DNA from: Bradysia coprophila
Taxonomy: Eukaryota > Arthropoda > Insecta > Diptera > Sciaridae
Assembly (NCBI RefSeq): GCF_014529535.1
Contig: NW_023503972.1
Span: forward strand, 1,798,001-1,862,000
Direction of reading: 5' to 3'
DNA: 64,000 bases
Part shown: piece after piece, positions 33,001 to 44,051 of the stretch
Numbering within the stretch: the stretch's first letter is position 1
How the letters are laid out: every line of letters starts with the position of its first letter
Program-made: the position numbers and the translations under genes
The notes under the pieces: generated by a model
The model's database searches: none
Seen by the model: only the letters and a program-made list of their open reading frames with translations
What the model was told of the DNA's origin: nothing

Positions 33001-35550
33001 AACATCGAAAATCTGACCTTTTGGTTTTTTACTTTTGTTTCCTGAGAGATAAATGATTATGTTTAGCTTGTAATTGGTAGGGGAGGTCGAGCACTACTAG
33101 TACACTAGGCATGTCCCGGTCAGAAATTCACCTGAGACCAGAATTTTTGAATGGAATTTTTAAGTGTACCCACGTCGCACACGAAGCCAGTGCAGACACT
33201 GCAACCAGTGTTGCTGAGTCGAGGACACAATGGAGAGTAAGTATACATAATATTCCATAACAGTAGCTGAACTCCTTTACAAAAAATCGCAAAATTCGAT
33301 ACGCCCTAACCGAGCCTTATCTAAGACCGTCTGTGGACATCGTATCGGTTTTAAATGGTTGCCCTGTGGTAATTGTTTCCACTTTCCGCTTGAGTGTTAA
33401 TTGTTTTTGAAAATTATTGTCCGATTGGATGAGCGACTGCTCCTCATCTAGAATTCTGTCGGTAGTTATTGTGAGACTCAAGATCAACAATTCACCAAAA
33501 GTTACCGTCAAAAAATGCAAACGGAACAGATGGCGAAGCGCCACACTTTCCTGGCTTCCTACACAACTCTTGTTGAGCTCAAAAATACAATCCCGAAAGT
33601 AGTCGCGACGCGCAAAGCGGAAGCAAATACCCAAAATACTAAACCCAATGACAACACGTACCTGTTTCACCTGTTGCACCAATTTGTTGTTCGACAACTC
33701 TAACGCAGACTTCAATTCAGCGATCTGTTTGTTGCACTCGTCCATCTTCGCTTTATTATCAGCCACCTCACTCCGGCACAGAGCCAGCTCCTTTTTGGAC
33801 GAATCCAGTGCGTTCTGCAGATTTCTGATTTCCACTTTGCTACTGTCATCCAAATGGTTCGCCTTGCTGCTCTGTTCGGCCACCTGAATTTTCAACTGCT
33901 CCAGATCGTACTTCTGTCGGATGTACAGTTGTTCCTCAGCCCGTAGCCGCTGATTGTCCGCATTCAAATTGGCCAAATCGGCTTCATTCTGACGCATGAT
34001 CATATCGTACTCTTGCAGCTTCTGCTCGTATTCGGCCAATTTGTTGGTCGTTTCGCCTTGGAATTGATGGAATTTCTCTTGCAAGTCGTTCATGATTTGA
34101 GTTTTGGAAAAGTTGTCGTCAATCATCTGCTGGTGTTGGTTCTGATCTTGCGTATGGTTCTGTTTCTCTTTGAATAGAGCGGTCTGCAGCTGTTGGATAC
34201 TGTTGCTCATAACTTTATGCTCGTTGGCGAATTTCTCCGCTTGGAAGGTCAGCTCCTGTCGGATGGTCTGAATTTCCAATTTTTTCGCATGAAGTTCATC
34301 GGTCAACAGGGCGATTCTCGTTTGGCTGTTGGTGCGTTCGCTGATGATTTCGGCCCTCAATTCACGGAATTTATTCTGAAAGCCGATGGTAACTTTCTGC
34401 TCTTCAGCCAGTTCGCGGTCCTTATCTTCCAGTTGTCTGCGCAACTTTTGCACAATGTCATCGCTCCAATCGGAATGATTGACAATGGTGTCCTGTTGCT
34501 TGTTCAGCAGATAGTCGATGAGAATTTGAATTTCACCACGGGTCAGATCCACCTTTCCCAGCATGCCAATCATTGCGCTCACATTCATGTCGTAATCGAC
34601 ATCGTTGAAATGCTGTGCAACGGTTGCCGGTTCCGATTTCTTCTTCTTGTTGTGCTTCTCCTTCACCGATTGAATCTTCGGCGACTCGGTGACAGCCACT
34701 TCCTTCTCGACGACTGCATTTTCGACTACCGATGGATTCGGTTTCTCGGTCTTCGGCGACGGTACATCCTTCTTGTTCTTCAACTTCTTCCCGTCCTTTT
34801 TGTTTGGCTTCACATTCTCAGCCGATTCGACCTTTTGCTTTCTCATTTCTAAATCATCCTTCGGCTGGATCTCTTCGAAATGATTCAACGTTTCGGTGTT
34901 ATTGGTGCCTGGTGCGACGACAACCGCATCAGACTTGTTTGTTAGAATGCTGGTTCCTGGCGGCTTTGAAGCACTATTCTTACGGTTCTGATTGCGCTTG
35001 CCGTGCGGTTTCTGTTTCAACAAATGGAAAAAATAAATTAAATTCAAAGTCAGATGGCACGGAATCTGTCGAATCACAAACCTTAGTATTGGTGACATCT
35101 TCGCCAATCACTTCGGCTTCAGAAAATTCGACATGTCCCTTGTTGGCTGCATGAACCGGACTGTTGTTACTTTCGCCGGACGCACTATCCGAATGGCCAT
35201 CACTATCATTTTGAGATTCTGGTTCTTGCTCCTTTCGATCTTTCTGTTTTCGTTCCTTATCCTTTCCCTGTTTGAACAAACGACAGAAATTAATATTTGG
35301 CTTGTCATTGCTAAGGGATGTACAAGTGGACGCTTGTCGATGTGCTCACCTTCTTGTTAATCACTTTACGATTGGATTTCTTCTGATTCTTGCCATGACT
35401 GGATCCAAACAATTTGTCAGCAAATTGCTTCTTTTCTGCCTGCACCTCTTCGTACGTTTTGCCGACACGGAATTTACTGTTGATGTACATCAACGAAAAC
35501 ACGGACAGACAAAATATGATAACAAATACAAAATACATTAATAGATCCAT
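27069..35550 (-). CDS. p180/kinectin-like ER coiled-coil protein (RRBP1/KTN1 family)
   Basis: Six coding exons: 35550-35350, 35267-35082, 35011-33662, 32371-32219, 28342-28013, 27203-27069. All introns are phase 0 and GT-AG (82, 70, 1290, 3876, 809 bp), giving 784 aa. The family sits in the rough ER membrane, binding ribosomes or kinesin and shaping ER sheets. Residues 2-22 are a single N-terminal membrane anchor. KTYEEVQAEKKQFADKLFG follows, like the TSYEEAL/TLYDEVL region of vertebrate members. Then comes a Lys/Glu-rich segment to about residue 290 and a long coiled coil to about 630. The C-terminus has LERLFPDCPKGPADYHQWMD and EYKTIVAET followed after the intron by ENVLKNLERKVIEQDAYW, matching the conserved KTN1/RRBP1 end. 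The p180 decapeptide repeat array is missing, so it is closer to kinectin in form. Larger introns are filled with repeats. Confidence 0.93.
28560..28722. repeat. Inverted-repeat MITE in the fourth intron
   Basis: Arms of about 50 bp (CACATTAGCGAATTGTAAGA and its near complement TCTTATAATTCGTTAATGTG) surround about 55 bp. One arm also occurs at 45513-45563, so this is a dispersed family. Confidence 0.7.
30136..30470. repeat. Inverted-repeat elements in the fourth intron
   Basis: The ends GTCAGATTGTTCGAACAGAA (about 30148) and the matching complement (about 30232-30270, via GTGTTGGACATTCCGTTTCT) form about 60-bp arms. A third copy of TTAGGGAACGTCAGATTGTT begins at 30418. Together they suggest one full and one partial MITE. 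Confidence 0.65.
30471..32218. other. Intron sequence, no gene recognised
   Basis: Nothing coding is supported within this part of the large intron. Short open frames on both strands (about 31053-31623) show no family signature. Confidence 0.4.
32372..33661. other. Third intron of the p180/kinectin-like gene
   Basis: About 1.3 kb, less AT-rich than other intron sequence (about 32420-33010). It may be an old repeat insertion, but I see no ends or coding signature. Confidence 0.35.
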
Positions 35551-35629
35551 ATTTTCATTGCGTTTCGTTTCAACCAGTTTGGATGGAATTGAATATACAC
35601 TTCAGCTGGGCGACTTGTTTTAGACGGAT
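35551..35629 (-). other. 5' untranslated exon segment before the p180/kinectin-like start
   Basis: A strong acceptor (CTCTTTTCCAG) ends at 35630 on the minus strand, 79 bases before the start codon, with no ATG between. The gene therefore probably has at least one upstream non-coding exon, which I could not locate. Confidence 0.5.
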
Positions 35630-38600
35630 CTGGAAAAGAGCGGAAAGAGCAAAGTTAATAAAATCAATCGATAATTGGTTTGAAGGGAGCGGCTATGCCT
35701 GAACGAAGCCCCAAGGGCTTCAACCGATCAGAATTTTAAAGATATAGGTGGAACAATGGGAATACTATAACTGATAATGGACAGGAAAGGTAAATTGGAT
35801 AGTATAAAGGAGACTAACAGACGATGAATGGTTGGTGACGATGAACGTAAGCACATTCACTTCAGTAAGCAAAGTAAGTGGCGCTCATAGGCACCACTCA
35901 AGACGAGTATTAGCCCAACAATCTTAAAGAAAGGTGTTTTTGAGTACTTAAGCTACAAAACGTCTTAAATCTACTACTTCAATCTAAGAAATGTGTTGAT
36001 GCCTTAATCCTGTCATGCTTTATAAATTACAATAGAAGTACAGTGTAGTGACAGGGCGGCTTATAAAAGCGTCAATGATTCAATAAGGTACACACTTAGA
36101 TGTTCCAATATATTTGTGACCATTGCAATAGAAAGTTCACTCAAAATTCGGATTCCTGAATAGACTAACTGCTTTAATGCATGGCGTATTATTGGTAAAT
36201 TCATTTATCGAAAATTTACCAAAACATTACCGAAATTTACCAAAACATTACCGAAATTTACCAAAACATTACCGAAATTTTACCGAGACCGAAAATGTAC
36301 CAAAATTTACCGAAAATTTTCCGAAAAGTATACCGAATTTACTAATAACATCCCCCCGCCCTGTTTAAGAGCTTAAACACGTAACTGCAGCTAAGTAATC
36401 AATACGCCGGTAAATATACGTCTTCACCGATCTCTACGAGTTAGCGACAAATTCTGATTAAACCAATTCCACGCACTCACATTCAGTCAACTTAATTCAA
36501 TAACACTAACCGTTCAACCCTACACACAAATAGTAATAACAATAAAAAAGTCGCATAACGATTTGAACTCTACAGTTCAAATTTATCACATTCTCGTCCA
36601 GTAGAGCACTATAAGTGATTTAGAGTTACACTGACATCGCATAAACACTTCACTTTACATGAAATGCTATTACGAACAAAATATTGCGCTGATTCTGTTT
36701 TTTGATGAATGAATGAATGAACCGTCGACAAGCAGATAACGAGACACTCTCGAGTTTAATTGATACACGACACTGAGTCATTTGGATGACAAAATACGGT
36801 GCTATCATGGGTAGACGAATGAAATGGAAATCATTTCAGAGAAAGAGATTGCAAAGATCGTAAAAATACCTATGAGTGTTGAATATTTTGTACACGTCAC
36901 TGTGACATCGGTCGGTTGACCAAACTGATTTAAATGTGAGAATTCGCCACTTCAACACTACTTGTTATCAATCCACACAATTTTCATGCGATCTTATGGC
37001 TATGTTGGCGGAGTGTACAAGGTCCGCCTGTGCTATTGGGCATCAAGTCCACTATTCAATTATGTACCACCAATTCTCGAAAAAGCCCACAAACGACTAA
37101 GCCCATTTGTCCAATCTCAAATAGCTCTAAATTCAAATAAAATCGAACCGTGAACCACTACAATATATCGTAATTAAGATGTCAATAATTTAGAAATCAA
37201 ACCCGGCAAAACCAACAAAATTGACGAAGAAAAAAATGTCCAAAAGCCAGCAAAAATTCGAAATTAAATTTATGCAGAAAGTGTCGAATTTATGAGAATG
37301 CAAAAAATTATAACAACCAATGAACGACCGTCCGAATAGTTTAAAGCAAATCAAAATAAAATGACGTGGCGGTTTGCTTATAAATATATGGATGGATATG
37401 GATGGTAACAAAAATGCCGCTACATCATTTTATCGCAATAATTTTTTTATTATTAAAAGCGAATGTTTTATGGACTACAAGCGGTGTGGACGACCGATTA
37501 GAAATATATATTCTTACAATTCCAGTCGACAAGACGAATTTTTTTTTCAACACGTTCCCAATAAGTGGCTGATAATATAATGGTAGCGGCGAAATGAAGA
37601 GTCACAAAATTTAATAAAAATGCAATCACATACCATTACCGTTCCACCACACCAAAAAAAAAAACAAGAATATTTTAATGTGGTGGTTGTGTTTAAAAAA
37701 AATCGCATTTTAAATTAATGTCAGTCAGACCGACAGGAGAGAGTTCAATTGAACGAATAATAATTAATTTAGATTTAATTCGGATTTTGTTGTCGTTTTT
37801 TTAAATATAATTTAAACTGTTGAATAATTCTCTCTGTTTAAATCGTTAATTACACACTCTACACTGTCCATGATGTCATCGTGTGATTGGTATATTAAAC
37901 TAAAACAAGACAAAAAAAAATTGTTTCATTCTCCTCGTAAACAATAATTTATGGTTCGGAGTCATTTAATTTGAAAGAAATGAATTCCGGACTGATAAAA
38001 TGATTATTTATTTTTTTTTTTGTTCTGTCTGTATGTCCTAACCACTCTGTCGGTAGTATGTAACATTTTAGCATTCGGTTTAATGCATACACAACACTTT
38101 ATACTATGTGGAAATCATAAAATGAGAATTTAAATGGAGAAACATAACAACTTCATACAATTTTTTTTTTTTCAAAAGGTCATTCCACCCGGGTCTTTTG
38201 GAATTATGAATTTTTTTTTGTAGTCTGAAAAATATCTGTACATTTTCCGTCAAAGCGGCATATATACGGTGATGCTGCGATTAATTTGTCCTCTACAATG
38301 GACAATATACCACCATCCGGTACGGTTTTGGTTTTATTATAATTTCAAATGGAAATTCCACAATCAAAAATAAAATTTCTTTTTTTTCTGTACATTTGAC
38401 GTGTGACATTTATATATACGTTATAATATTAATTGCACCGCCATGACACACGGAAAAAGGTTCCTCCAAATGTGTTGACCTAGCACTGGTGTGTGGCCGT
38501 TCGGATTTCGTTGCCGTAGCCACAAATTCAGTCACAATTTTCGATTGTTAACAATTGAAAATCGTAGCCAACCATTTGACGAATGATATTATGTAAAAAT

Positions 38601-38870
38601 GGTTGAATTATCTGAATTACTTACATTCTTTAAAACAATTACCGACCAGAACGCACGTCACACAAAAATTTCACAGTTCAACTTTTCTTTTTGGTTCAGT
38701 GGATTGGGTAGAATTCCTCCTTTTCTTCTCTCTTCTTCTTTTTTTTCATCGCATCATTATAAAACGGCTGGGCGATTTTGCTGACATCTGTGAAATAAAA
38801 TGGTGTCATCAGCGCCACATCATTGACATTTGAACATTGAGAACAACAAATTTGTACCATAAAGCGGGTG
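35630..38870. other. Upstream region of the p180/kinectin-like gene
   Basis: No coding gene is supported. It should contain the first untranslated exon and promoter of the minus-strand gene. A short tandem repeat lies at 36220-36285. Homopolymer runs of A or T are frequent between 37.6 and 38.4 kb. Confidence 0.4.
36220..36285. repeat. 21-bp tandem repeat, three copies
   Basis: The unit ACCAAAACATTACCGAAATT plus one base is repeated three times, with degenerate ACCGAAAAT variants on the right. Confidence 0.85.
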
Positions 38871-38875
38871 AGTGC

Positions 38876-39350
38876 AATTTTTTTTGATACCAACATTGAA
38901 AAATGATACTTTCGCCCCGCATATGAGGGGCGAAAGTAAAAAAATGCATCCCACGGGGAGAAAGTACTTAACGAAGAGCGAACGCAACTGAACGAACAGC
39001 GAAAGTGACTGACGTCACAGAAAATGAGAGAAATGAGTCGAGTTGTCAACAAAATCCGCTCATATTATGCAGAATACTTTGATCAAAATTGTAAAACACT
39101 GTGCGCCAGTGTTCTTGTTGAAATTAGCATACAAAGTTGATACTTTTTGTTACTGAATGATTTGTTAGTTATATCTTAATTTTTGTGTGTGTTATTGTTG
39201 TGATGGCTAAATTATTAAATTTTTCATATACCAGGGGGCTGACGCCCCCTGGACCCCCGCATTTTCTGGCTAAATGCCTTTTTATTTCAACATTTTGTTG
39301 CGATGTTTGCGATACGTATCAATTTTCAATGTTGGTATCAAAAAAAATAG
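38876..39350. mobile_element. MITE-like element with TTGATACCAACATTGAAAA ends
   Basis: Inverted ends TTTTTTGATACCAACATTG (about 38880) and the complement (about 39325-39350) bound about 475 bp. Inside are a GC-rich hairpin (CCAGGGGGCTGACGCCCCCT near 39232), unlike the AT-rich surroundings, and a purine-rich stretch. No protein. Target duplication unclear because the ends are T/A runs. Confidence 0.65.
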
Positions 39351-39362
39351 TATGAACGACTC

Positions 39363-39461
39363 GGGCCAAAAGTAAAAAAATTCAACCTGTGCGATTAGAG
39401 CCCTTGCCTTCGGCGCGGGCTCCAACTCTCGCACACGGTTGAATTTTTTTACTTTCGCCCC
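39363..39461. repeat. Hairpin with AAGTAAAAAAATTCAACC arms
   Basis: About 35-bp arms (GGGCCAAAAGTAAAAAAATT and ATTTTTTTACTTTCGCCCC) surround a GC-rich loop, CTTCGGCGCGGGC. The same GGGGCGAAAGTAAAAAAAT string is at 38930, inside the neighbouring element. Confidence 0.7.
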
Positions 39462-39754
39462 TTGTCATTCAATGTACTATTTGATGAGAGTACGTAACGT
39501 ACGATGTTGAGCGATTGTGAGAGCAGATGACATTTTAATTTAACTGGTCAGCTAACAAAATTACCAACCAGGACGCACGTCTCTCTAAAATTTCACAGTT
39601 CAAAAATTCCTGAATAAAAACTAAAATTGAAAGTCAGACTCCGTTTCAAATTAAAATAAATTTTTTATACCTAGGACCCGAAAAGCAAAGTATTATAAAC
39701 ACTGAAGGTACCGCAGACCCTCAGGGAATAGCAAGAAATACGGATCCCGACTTT

Positions 39755-40596
39755 CGGGTGAATATAAGAATTATCATGTTGCATCTGGAATGTTTGGCGT
39801 TATAATGTTGTCAGAACTGTGTTGCTCAGTGTAAAATTTTCTGTTAGAGTAATTATACCTAGAGAGGTATTTCGTACGATAAAATGTGGTCCCGACATCA
39901 GTTTGTATAAGATTCACATTTCGTACAATTTTACGTAGAGCTTTTACTAACACATGTAGGCGTTGACAATTTTGATAGTTGTCAGTTTTGTATTTTCTAA
40001 ATCGCGTAACTCTATTTTGAAATTTTGTTTGAAATCATTCGCAATAATAATAATTAAATATGGTGCAAATGTGATTCATTACGGGATGCCAAAGTAAAGG
40101 AGTCAAGGGCAATGCCTGTTCATTTTTCCGGTGATTTTATGCGCTTAATAAAAAATTGCGCGAGTTGCATCTGTTTGTTGATTTCTAGTTTTCCTTCAAG
40201 AGACCGATTGCCCAACTATAATTTGCTGCATAAAACAACACGGGTCAATTTCTATTATTTTCGTTGTGTTAAACCTGTTAAACACAATGTGTTTGTTGAT
40301 ATCAGTTCATATCAGTGGTATGTAAAAGGTTCACATTTTAAAAAGAATCCTTCTCGCAGGCACATTTAAATTTTTTGCGCTAATTTGCCCACCAATTTAG
40401 TAGGGAAAAACCAACACTATCAAATATTACGTATTTCATGTCGGGCCCACAAATTTTACGTAATTCTGTTCGTAATTTCCTCTCTAGGTATAATTACTCT
40501 AAGCTGTGTTGAGTATTGAGATGCAACCTAACAATGTGAATTTTACTCGATTTTACTTGTGTCCAACGTTATGAAAATTATATTCACCCGAAAGTA
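39755..40596. mobile_element. Older element split by an inner one
   Basis: The outer ends GACTTTCGGGTGAATATAA and TTATATTCACCCGAAAGT are inverted. Farther in, GTTGCATCT and AGATGCAAC also pair. The 39848-40499 element sits inside it, so this is a nested insertion. Confidence 0.65.
39848..40499. mobile_element. TA-flanked MITE nested in an older element
   Basis: The ends GAGTAATTATACCTAGAGAG and its complement are perfect over about 20 bp. TA lies outside both, consistent with a Tc1/mariner-type duplication, although the palindromic context TA/TA is weak proof. No protein-coding content: an 85-codon open frame near 40112 has no family signature. Confidence 0.7.
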
Positions 40597-40674
40597 TGGA
40601 TGAATATGTATGAAAGTACGAAATGTACTACTTTTGCAATTTCAAGCTCTTTGACGTATGACGCCGTGACCAGT

Positions 40675-40870
40675 TATAGAGTGTTATGATGAAAGAGAAG
40701 AAGATATTTTGACAAGTCCCCAAGGCAAGTTAAAATAAACTGGTCTTCTGTCCTCTCGCTCTTAACGTACCACGTTGATAGAGAAGCAAATACTTTGACA
40801 AGTACCCCAAGGCAAGTTATAATAACTAGTCTTCGGTTTTCTCGCTATGATCATAACAGTCTATACAAAA
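40675..40870. repeat. AGAGTGTTATGAT-ended MITE cluster
   Basis: Two modules of the family described at 22060, with the same CAAGGCAAGTTA core and TTTTGACAAGT strings. Confidence 0.75.
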
Positions 40871-40879
40871 CTCGCTCTC

Positions 40880-41000
40880 ACTTAACACTCTACAAGGTAA
40901 GTGCAGAGAGCAAAATAGAATAAGCTAACCAATCAAAAAACGTTATTTTCCATTTAGGAGAGAGTTTGAGCCAATCAAATGATAGTATTTGCACTTATCC
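40880..41000. repeat. Repeat copy shared with 62660-62800
   Basis: Shares GTGCAGAGAGCAAAA(T/G)AGAATAAGC and GTTTGAGCCAATCA with 62660-62800 in the same order. Confidence 0.7.
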
Positions 41001-41043
41001 TTTACTCAGTTTTAACACGTAGGGGATAATGCTCAAGCAGGCA

Positions 41044-41180
41044 CTTTAGGCACACCGGAAAGTGCTAAGGGAGTCGAGGAATACCTCCAAATCTAAAAAT
41101 CAAAAGTGAAATTTTTGATTTTTAGAAATTTATTTGGAGGTATTCCTCGACTCCCTTAGCACTTTCCGGTGTGCCTAAAG
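41044..41180. repeat. Near-perfect hairpin with ~50-bp arms
   Basis: The arms begin CTTTAGGCACACCGGAAAGT and CTAAGGGAGTCGAGGAATAC and are mirrored almost perfectly. The loop is about 35 bp and itself holds an inverted AAATCAAAA / TTTTGATTT pair. The near-identity of the arms suggests recent origin. Confidence 0.85.
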
Positions 41181-41359
41181 TTGACAAGTCGCAATAACCG
41201 GCAACGTGAAGAGCGTAAAAACAGGAGAAAAACCAGTTAATTTAACTGAGCTCGATGCACCCATCATACGTCAAAATTTGTATGTAAAAAGGGGGAAAAA
41301 ACAGTTAATTCAACTGATCTCGATGGGTGATATCTCAAAATTTCGACTCTCTTTCAACA

Positions 41360-41690
41360 CTGTATAGTGTCATGATCAGAGCGAGAAAACCGAAGAACAT
41401 TTATTGCCTCAAGTGTCCATTCCACTCAACGCAAAGTACTCCGTGAGAGACCCGGCTGTCAAATAAACAGAGCAAAAATTGAAAAAAAAACCATTTTGAC
41501 TCTCACACGGAGTACTTTTTTGGTAAGAGGAAAGTAAGCATTACTTGCCTTGGGGTCAACGTATTTGCTTCTCTTCCAGCATGTTATGAGGTTAGTGAGA
41601 AGGCCGAAGACCACTTTATTATAACTTGCCTTGGGTTACTTGTCGTCAAAATATTTCTTTCTTTCATCATAAGGCTCTATAAATGAGTGC
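41360..41690. repeat. MITE cluster interrupted by a small hairpin
   Basis: Copies of the 22060 family in reverse (TTATAACTTGCCTTGGG) flank a hairpin at about 41436-41518 with arms AAGTACTCCGTGAGAG and CTCTCACACGGAGTACTT. Confidence 0.65.
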
Positions 41691-42341
41691 GGGCAGACGT
41701 TGGAATCCTGAAAACTTCTCCCAGCTCGTCAAAATCATTTTTAGAAACACAATCCAACCCAAAACTAAAGTCCGAACCCGAATAAATATATTCAAATGAC
41801 CCGAAACAACCTGACTTTACTGTACATTATCGAGTCTATGAGATAACTGTAGTAGACAATTCCAGGCCACTTGATATCGAATATCCTTTGTCGTCCAAGT
41901 GCTTGTGTCAATCCGCTCACTTTGCGTTGTTCGAGATTTTCAGTAGCCCGAACTTTTACAACACAAACGACAACGATTTCATCCACAGAGATGAACATAG
42001 CCTAAGCGTCAACAAATTTCTTTGTAAATTTTTCGTTAAAACCTTCGTCAATCTGAAAGTTGAGGTTAGGTTTATAAAATTTGACATTTCGAAATGACTT
42101 TGGAACAAATTTATTGTTATTGTAGTTGGCTGCGACCTTTTAAGGCACTACAAATACTCGAAGTCGACGATTCAACGAAGACTACGAAGGAACTCTATAA
42201 TAGTAAGCAGAGTAGAGTAAAGATTTACACAAAATCACGCTCACTGTCGGGTAAATTGTCAATATGTTTGGATGTTTGTCACTCTTCTCTCTGTTAAAAA
42301 CATCAAAACTTTTTGTTTTCGTTTCTTAATTTGCATAAAAA
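41691..42341. other. Upstream flank of RGP1
   Basis: No separate gene is supported. The RGP1 promoter should lie here, but no TATA or initiator could be assigned. Confidence 0.4.
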
Positions 42342-43976
42342 ATGATCGAAATTGTGGCAAAATTGGTGCGCGAACAAACTCCAGTATTTTTGTGTGGTGA
42401 ATCTGTCGAATTGTTTATATCATTCACGAATCCATCGTTGGCAGAGCACAGAATTGCCCAGAGTAATAAGTAAGTTTTGACACCGTGTTATCTGATTGAA
42501 ATTGTCACGAAAGTTTGGAATTGCTCTGGTGTTATTGACTGCCCTCAAATAAATGGTAGAGTCAAGAAACAGGTCAATGTCATGCATTATGGAGCTCAGT
42601 TACTATCACTAAGTGACCTGGAGGTTGGTGAGAGTGACGATCTCAGTAAATCAGATCACGAAACCAACTTCCTTTCTCTCATCTTTCGATGTGAACGAAA
42701 GACCCGTTGAATCGCTTGAACATTCCTGAACAAAATGAGTCTCACATTTCAATTTGATTATTTCAGTGACATTCTAGAGAACTTAGCATGGGCGACAGGT
42801 CAAATACACTGCTACCGCAGCTCGACCGATACGGATAAGCCAACCGACTATTCGCAAATATTTTCTGCCGAAACAGCTCTAAATGCATCAAGTCATGGAC
42901 AAGGGAACGTGGTCTTGGCCACAGAACCGAAAATTCTATTCTGCGACCTTCGTCTCGCGGTCGGCGAATCAAAATCTTGTACTGTCAACTCAATCCAATT
43001 TGAAATGAAATTTCAACGAAAATTCGACCTACTTTCAGATTTGTTCAAAGAAGTGCTTCCTATGTCCAGCCCACCAACATATCGTGGCATTGGCATCAAA
43101 TATTTCTACAAGCTCACCATCGCAACCCAGCGGGTCGGATCGAAGGTGCAAATTTTACGCGTTCCAATACGAGTGCTGTCACTACCGACCGTCATTCGTT
43201 CCGATGATGTGCCAGCGCTGTGCAACGAAACCAACGAAGAACTGGCACCGACCAATCCATTTCTGGAGAAGCGCAAAACCGAAACAAAACTGGAAATCGC
43301 TCTGCACCATCTACAGAACATAACGGCACGACGACGACCGAATTTCTATTTGATATCGAATAAGCGCGGCCGTGTCGGTCGATTCTGTCTATTCAAACCG
43401 GTTTACAAATTGGGCGAAGATATTGTGGGAACGTTAGACTTTACTTGTCGAACTGTGCGTTGCGTTCAGGTGTCTGTAACGCTTCAGTGTGAAGAGATTT
43501 TGTTGTCGAAGCAATCGAAAGGTGGAGCGACACCGAAATCGACCGACGATTCAAGCAATTCATCACAGCAAACGGCTGAGGTTAGCGGTAAAATTATGAA
43601 TTTCACAAAACACCACGAAGTGTGTGTGGGACTGCTGCAGACTCAGATGATTTTGCCGGTTCCTTTACATGTTACGCCTTCGTTTTCAACTCCATTAGGT
43701 AGGTCACGACACGGTGTCACTTTGTGGGCTCTGTAACCAATTCTTGCATTTTTCTTTCTCTTCGGCGTAGTTGACGTACGATGGAGACTGCACTTCGAAT
43801 TTGTGACGAGCACGAGTGAGTCGCTGACACCGCTTCATGTAGACGAAAATAATTGGCAGGCACCGGTTGACATTCCCATCGAAACCATGGTATGGAATCT
43901 TCCAATCACACTGTATCCAACATCACCGATGCAAATCCTTCAGCAGTCCGGAAAGCATTCGTTAATCATAAAGTGA
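42342..43976 (+). CDS. Rgp1: RGP1 homolog, Rab6 exchange-factor subunit
   Basis: Three exons: 42342-42469, 42767-43698, 43771-43976 (introns 297 and 72 bp, GT-AG, phases 2 and 1), giving 421 aa; human RGP1 is a little shorter. With RIC1 it forms the guanine-nucleotide exchange factor that activates Rab6 at the Golgi. The start MIEIVAKLVREQTPVFLCGE parallels the human N-terminus. Other conserved blocks are LAWATGQIHC, ILFCDLRLAVGESKS, PPTYRGIGIKYFYKLTIA, GRVGRFCLFKPVYKLGEDIV, WRLHFEFVTS across the last intron, and the ending WNLPITLYPTSP. The fold is arrestin-like beta-sandwich. Start choice: first ATG, with an upstream AT-rich leader and a family-matching N-terminus. It is convergent with RRP15: stop codons lie only 75 bp apart, and I see no AATAAA of its own before entering RRP15 sequence. 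Confidence 0.95.
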
Positions 43977-44009
43977 AGCCTAAAAGGCACGTCGTCCATC
44001 GCAACTTCC

Positions 44010-44015
44010 TTTATT
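44010..44015 (-). promoter_or_regulatory. Polyadenylation signal for RRP15
   Basis: AATAAA on the minus strand, 36 bases past the RRP15 stop and 33 bases past the RGP1 stop on the other strand. Confidence 0.6.
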
Positions 44016-44051
44016 ATACAAAAAAGAGAACCTCACAAATATACACCGTTA

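Noticed and set aside
34193..35154. Open frames of 219 and 140 codons on the plus strand
   Set aside because: They lie antisense to the well-supported coding exons of the p180/kinectin-like gene and have no family features.
38696..39052. 118-codon open frame on the minus strand
   Set aside because: Runs across the edge of a MITE-like element and has a simple Lys/Glu tail from low-complexity sequence.
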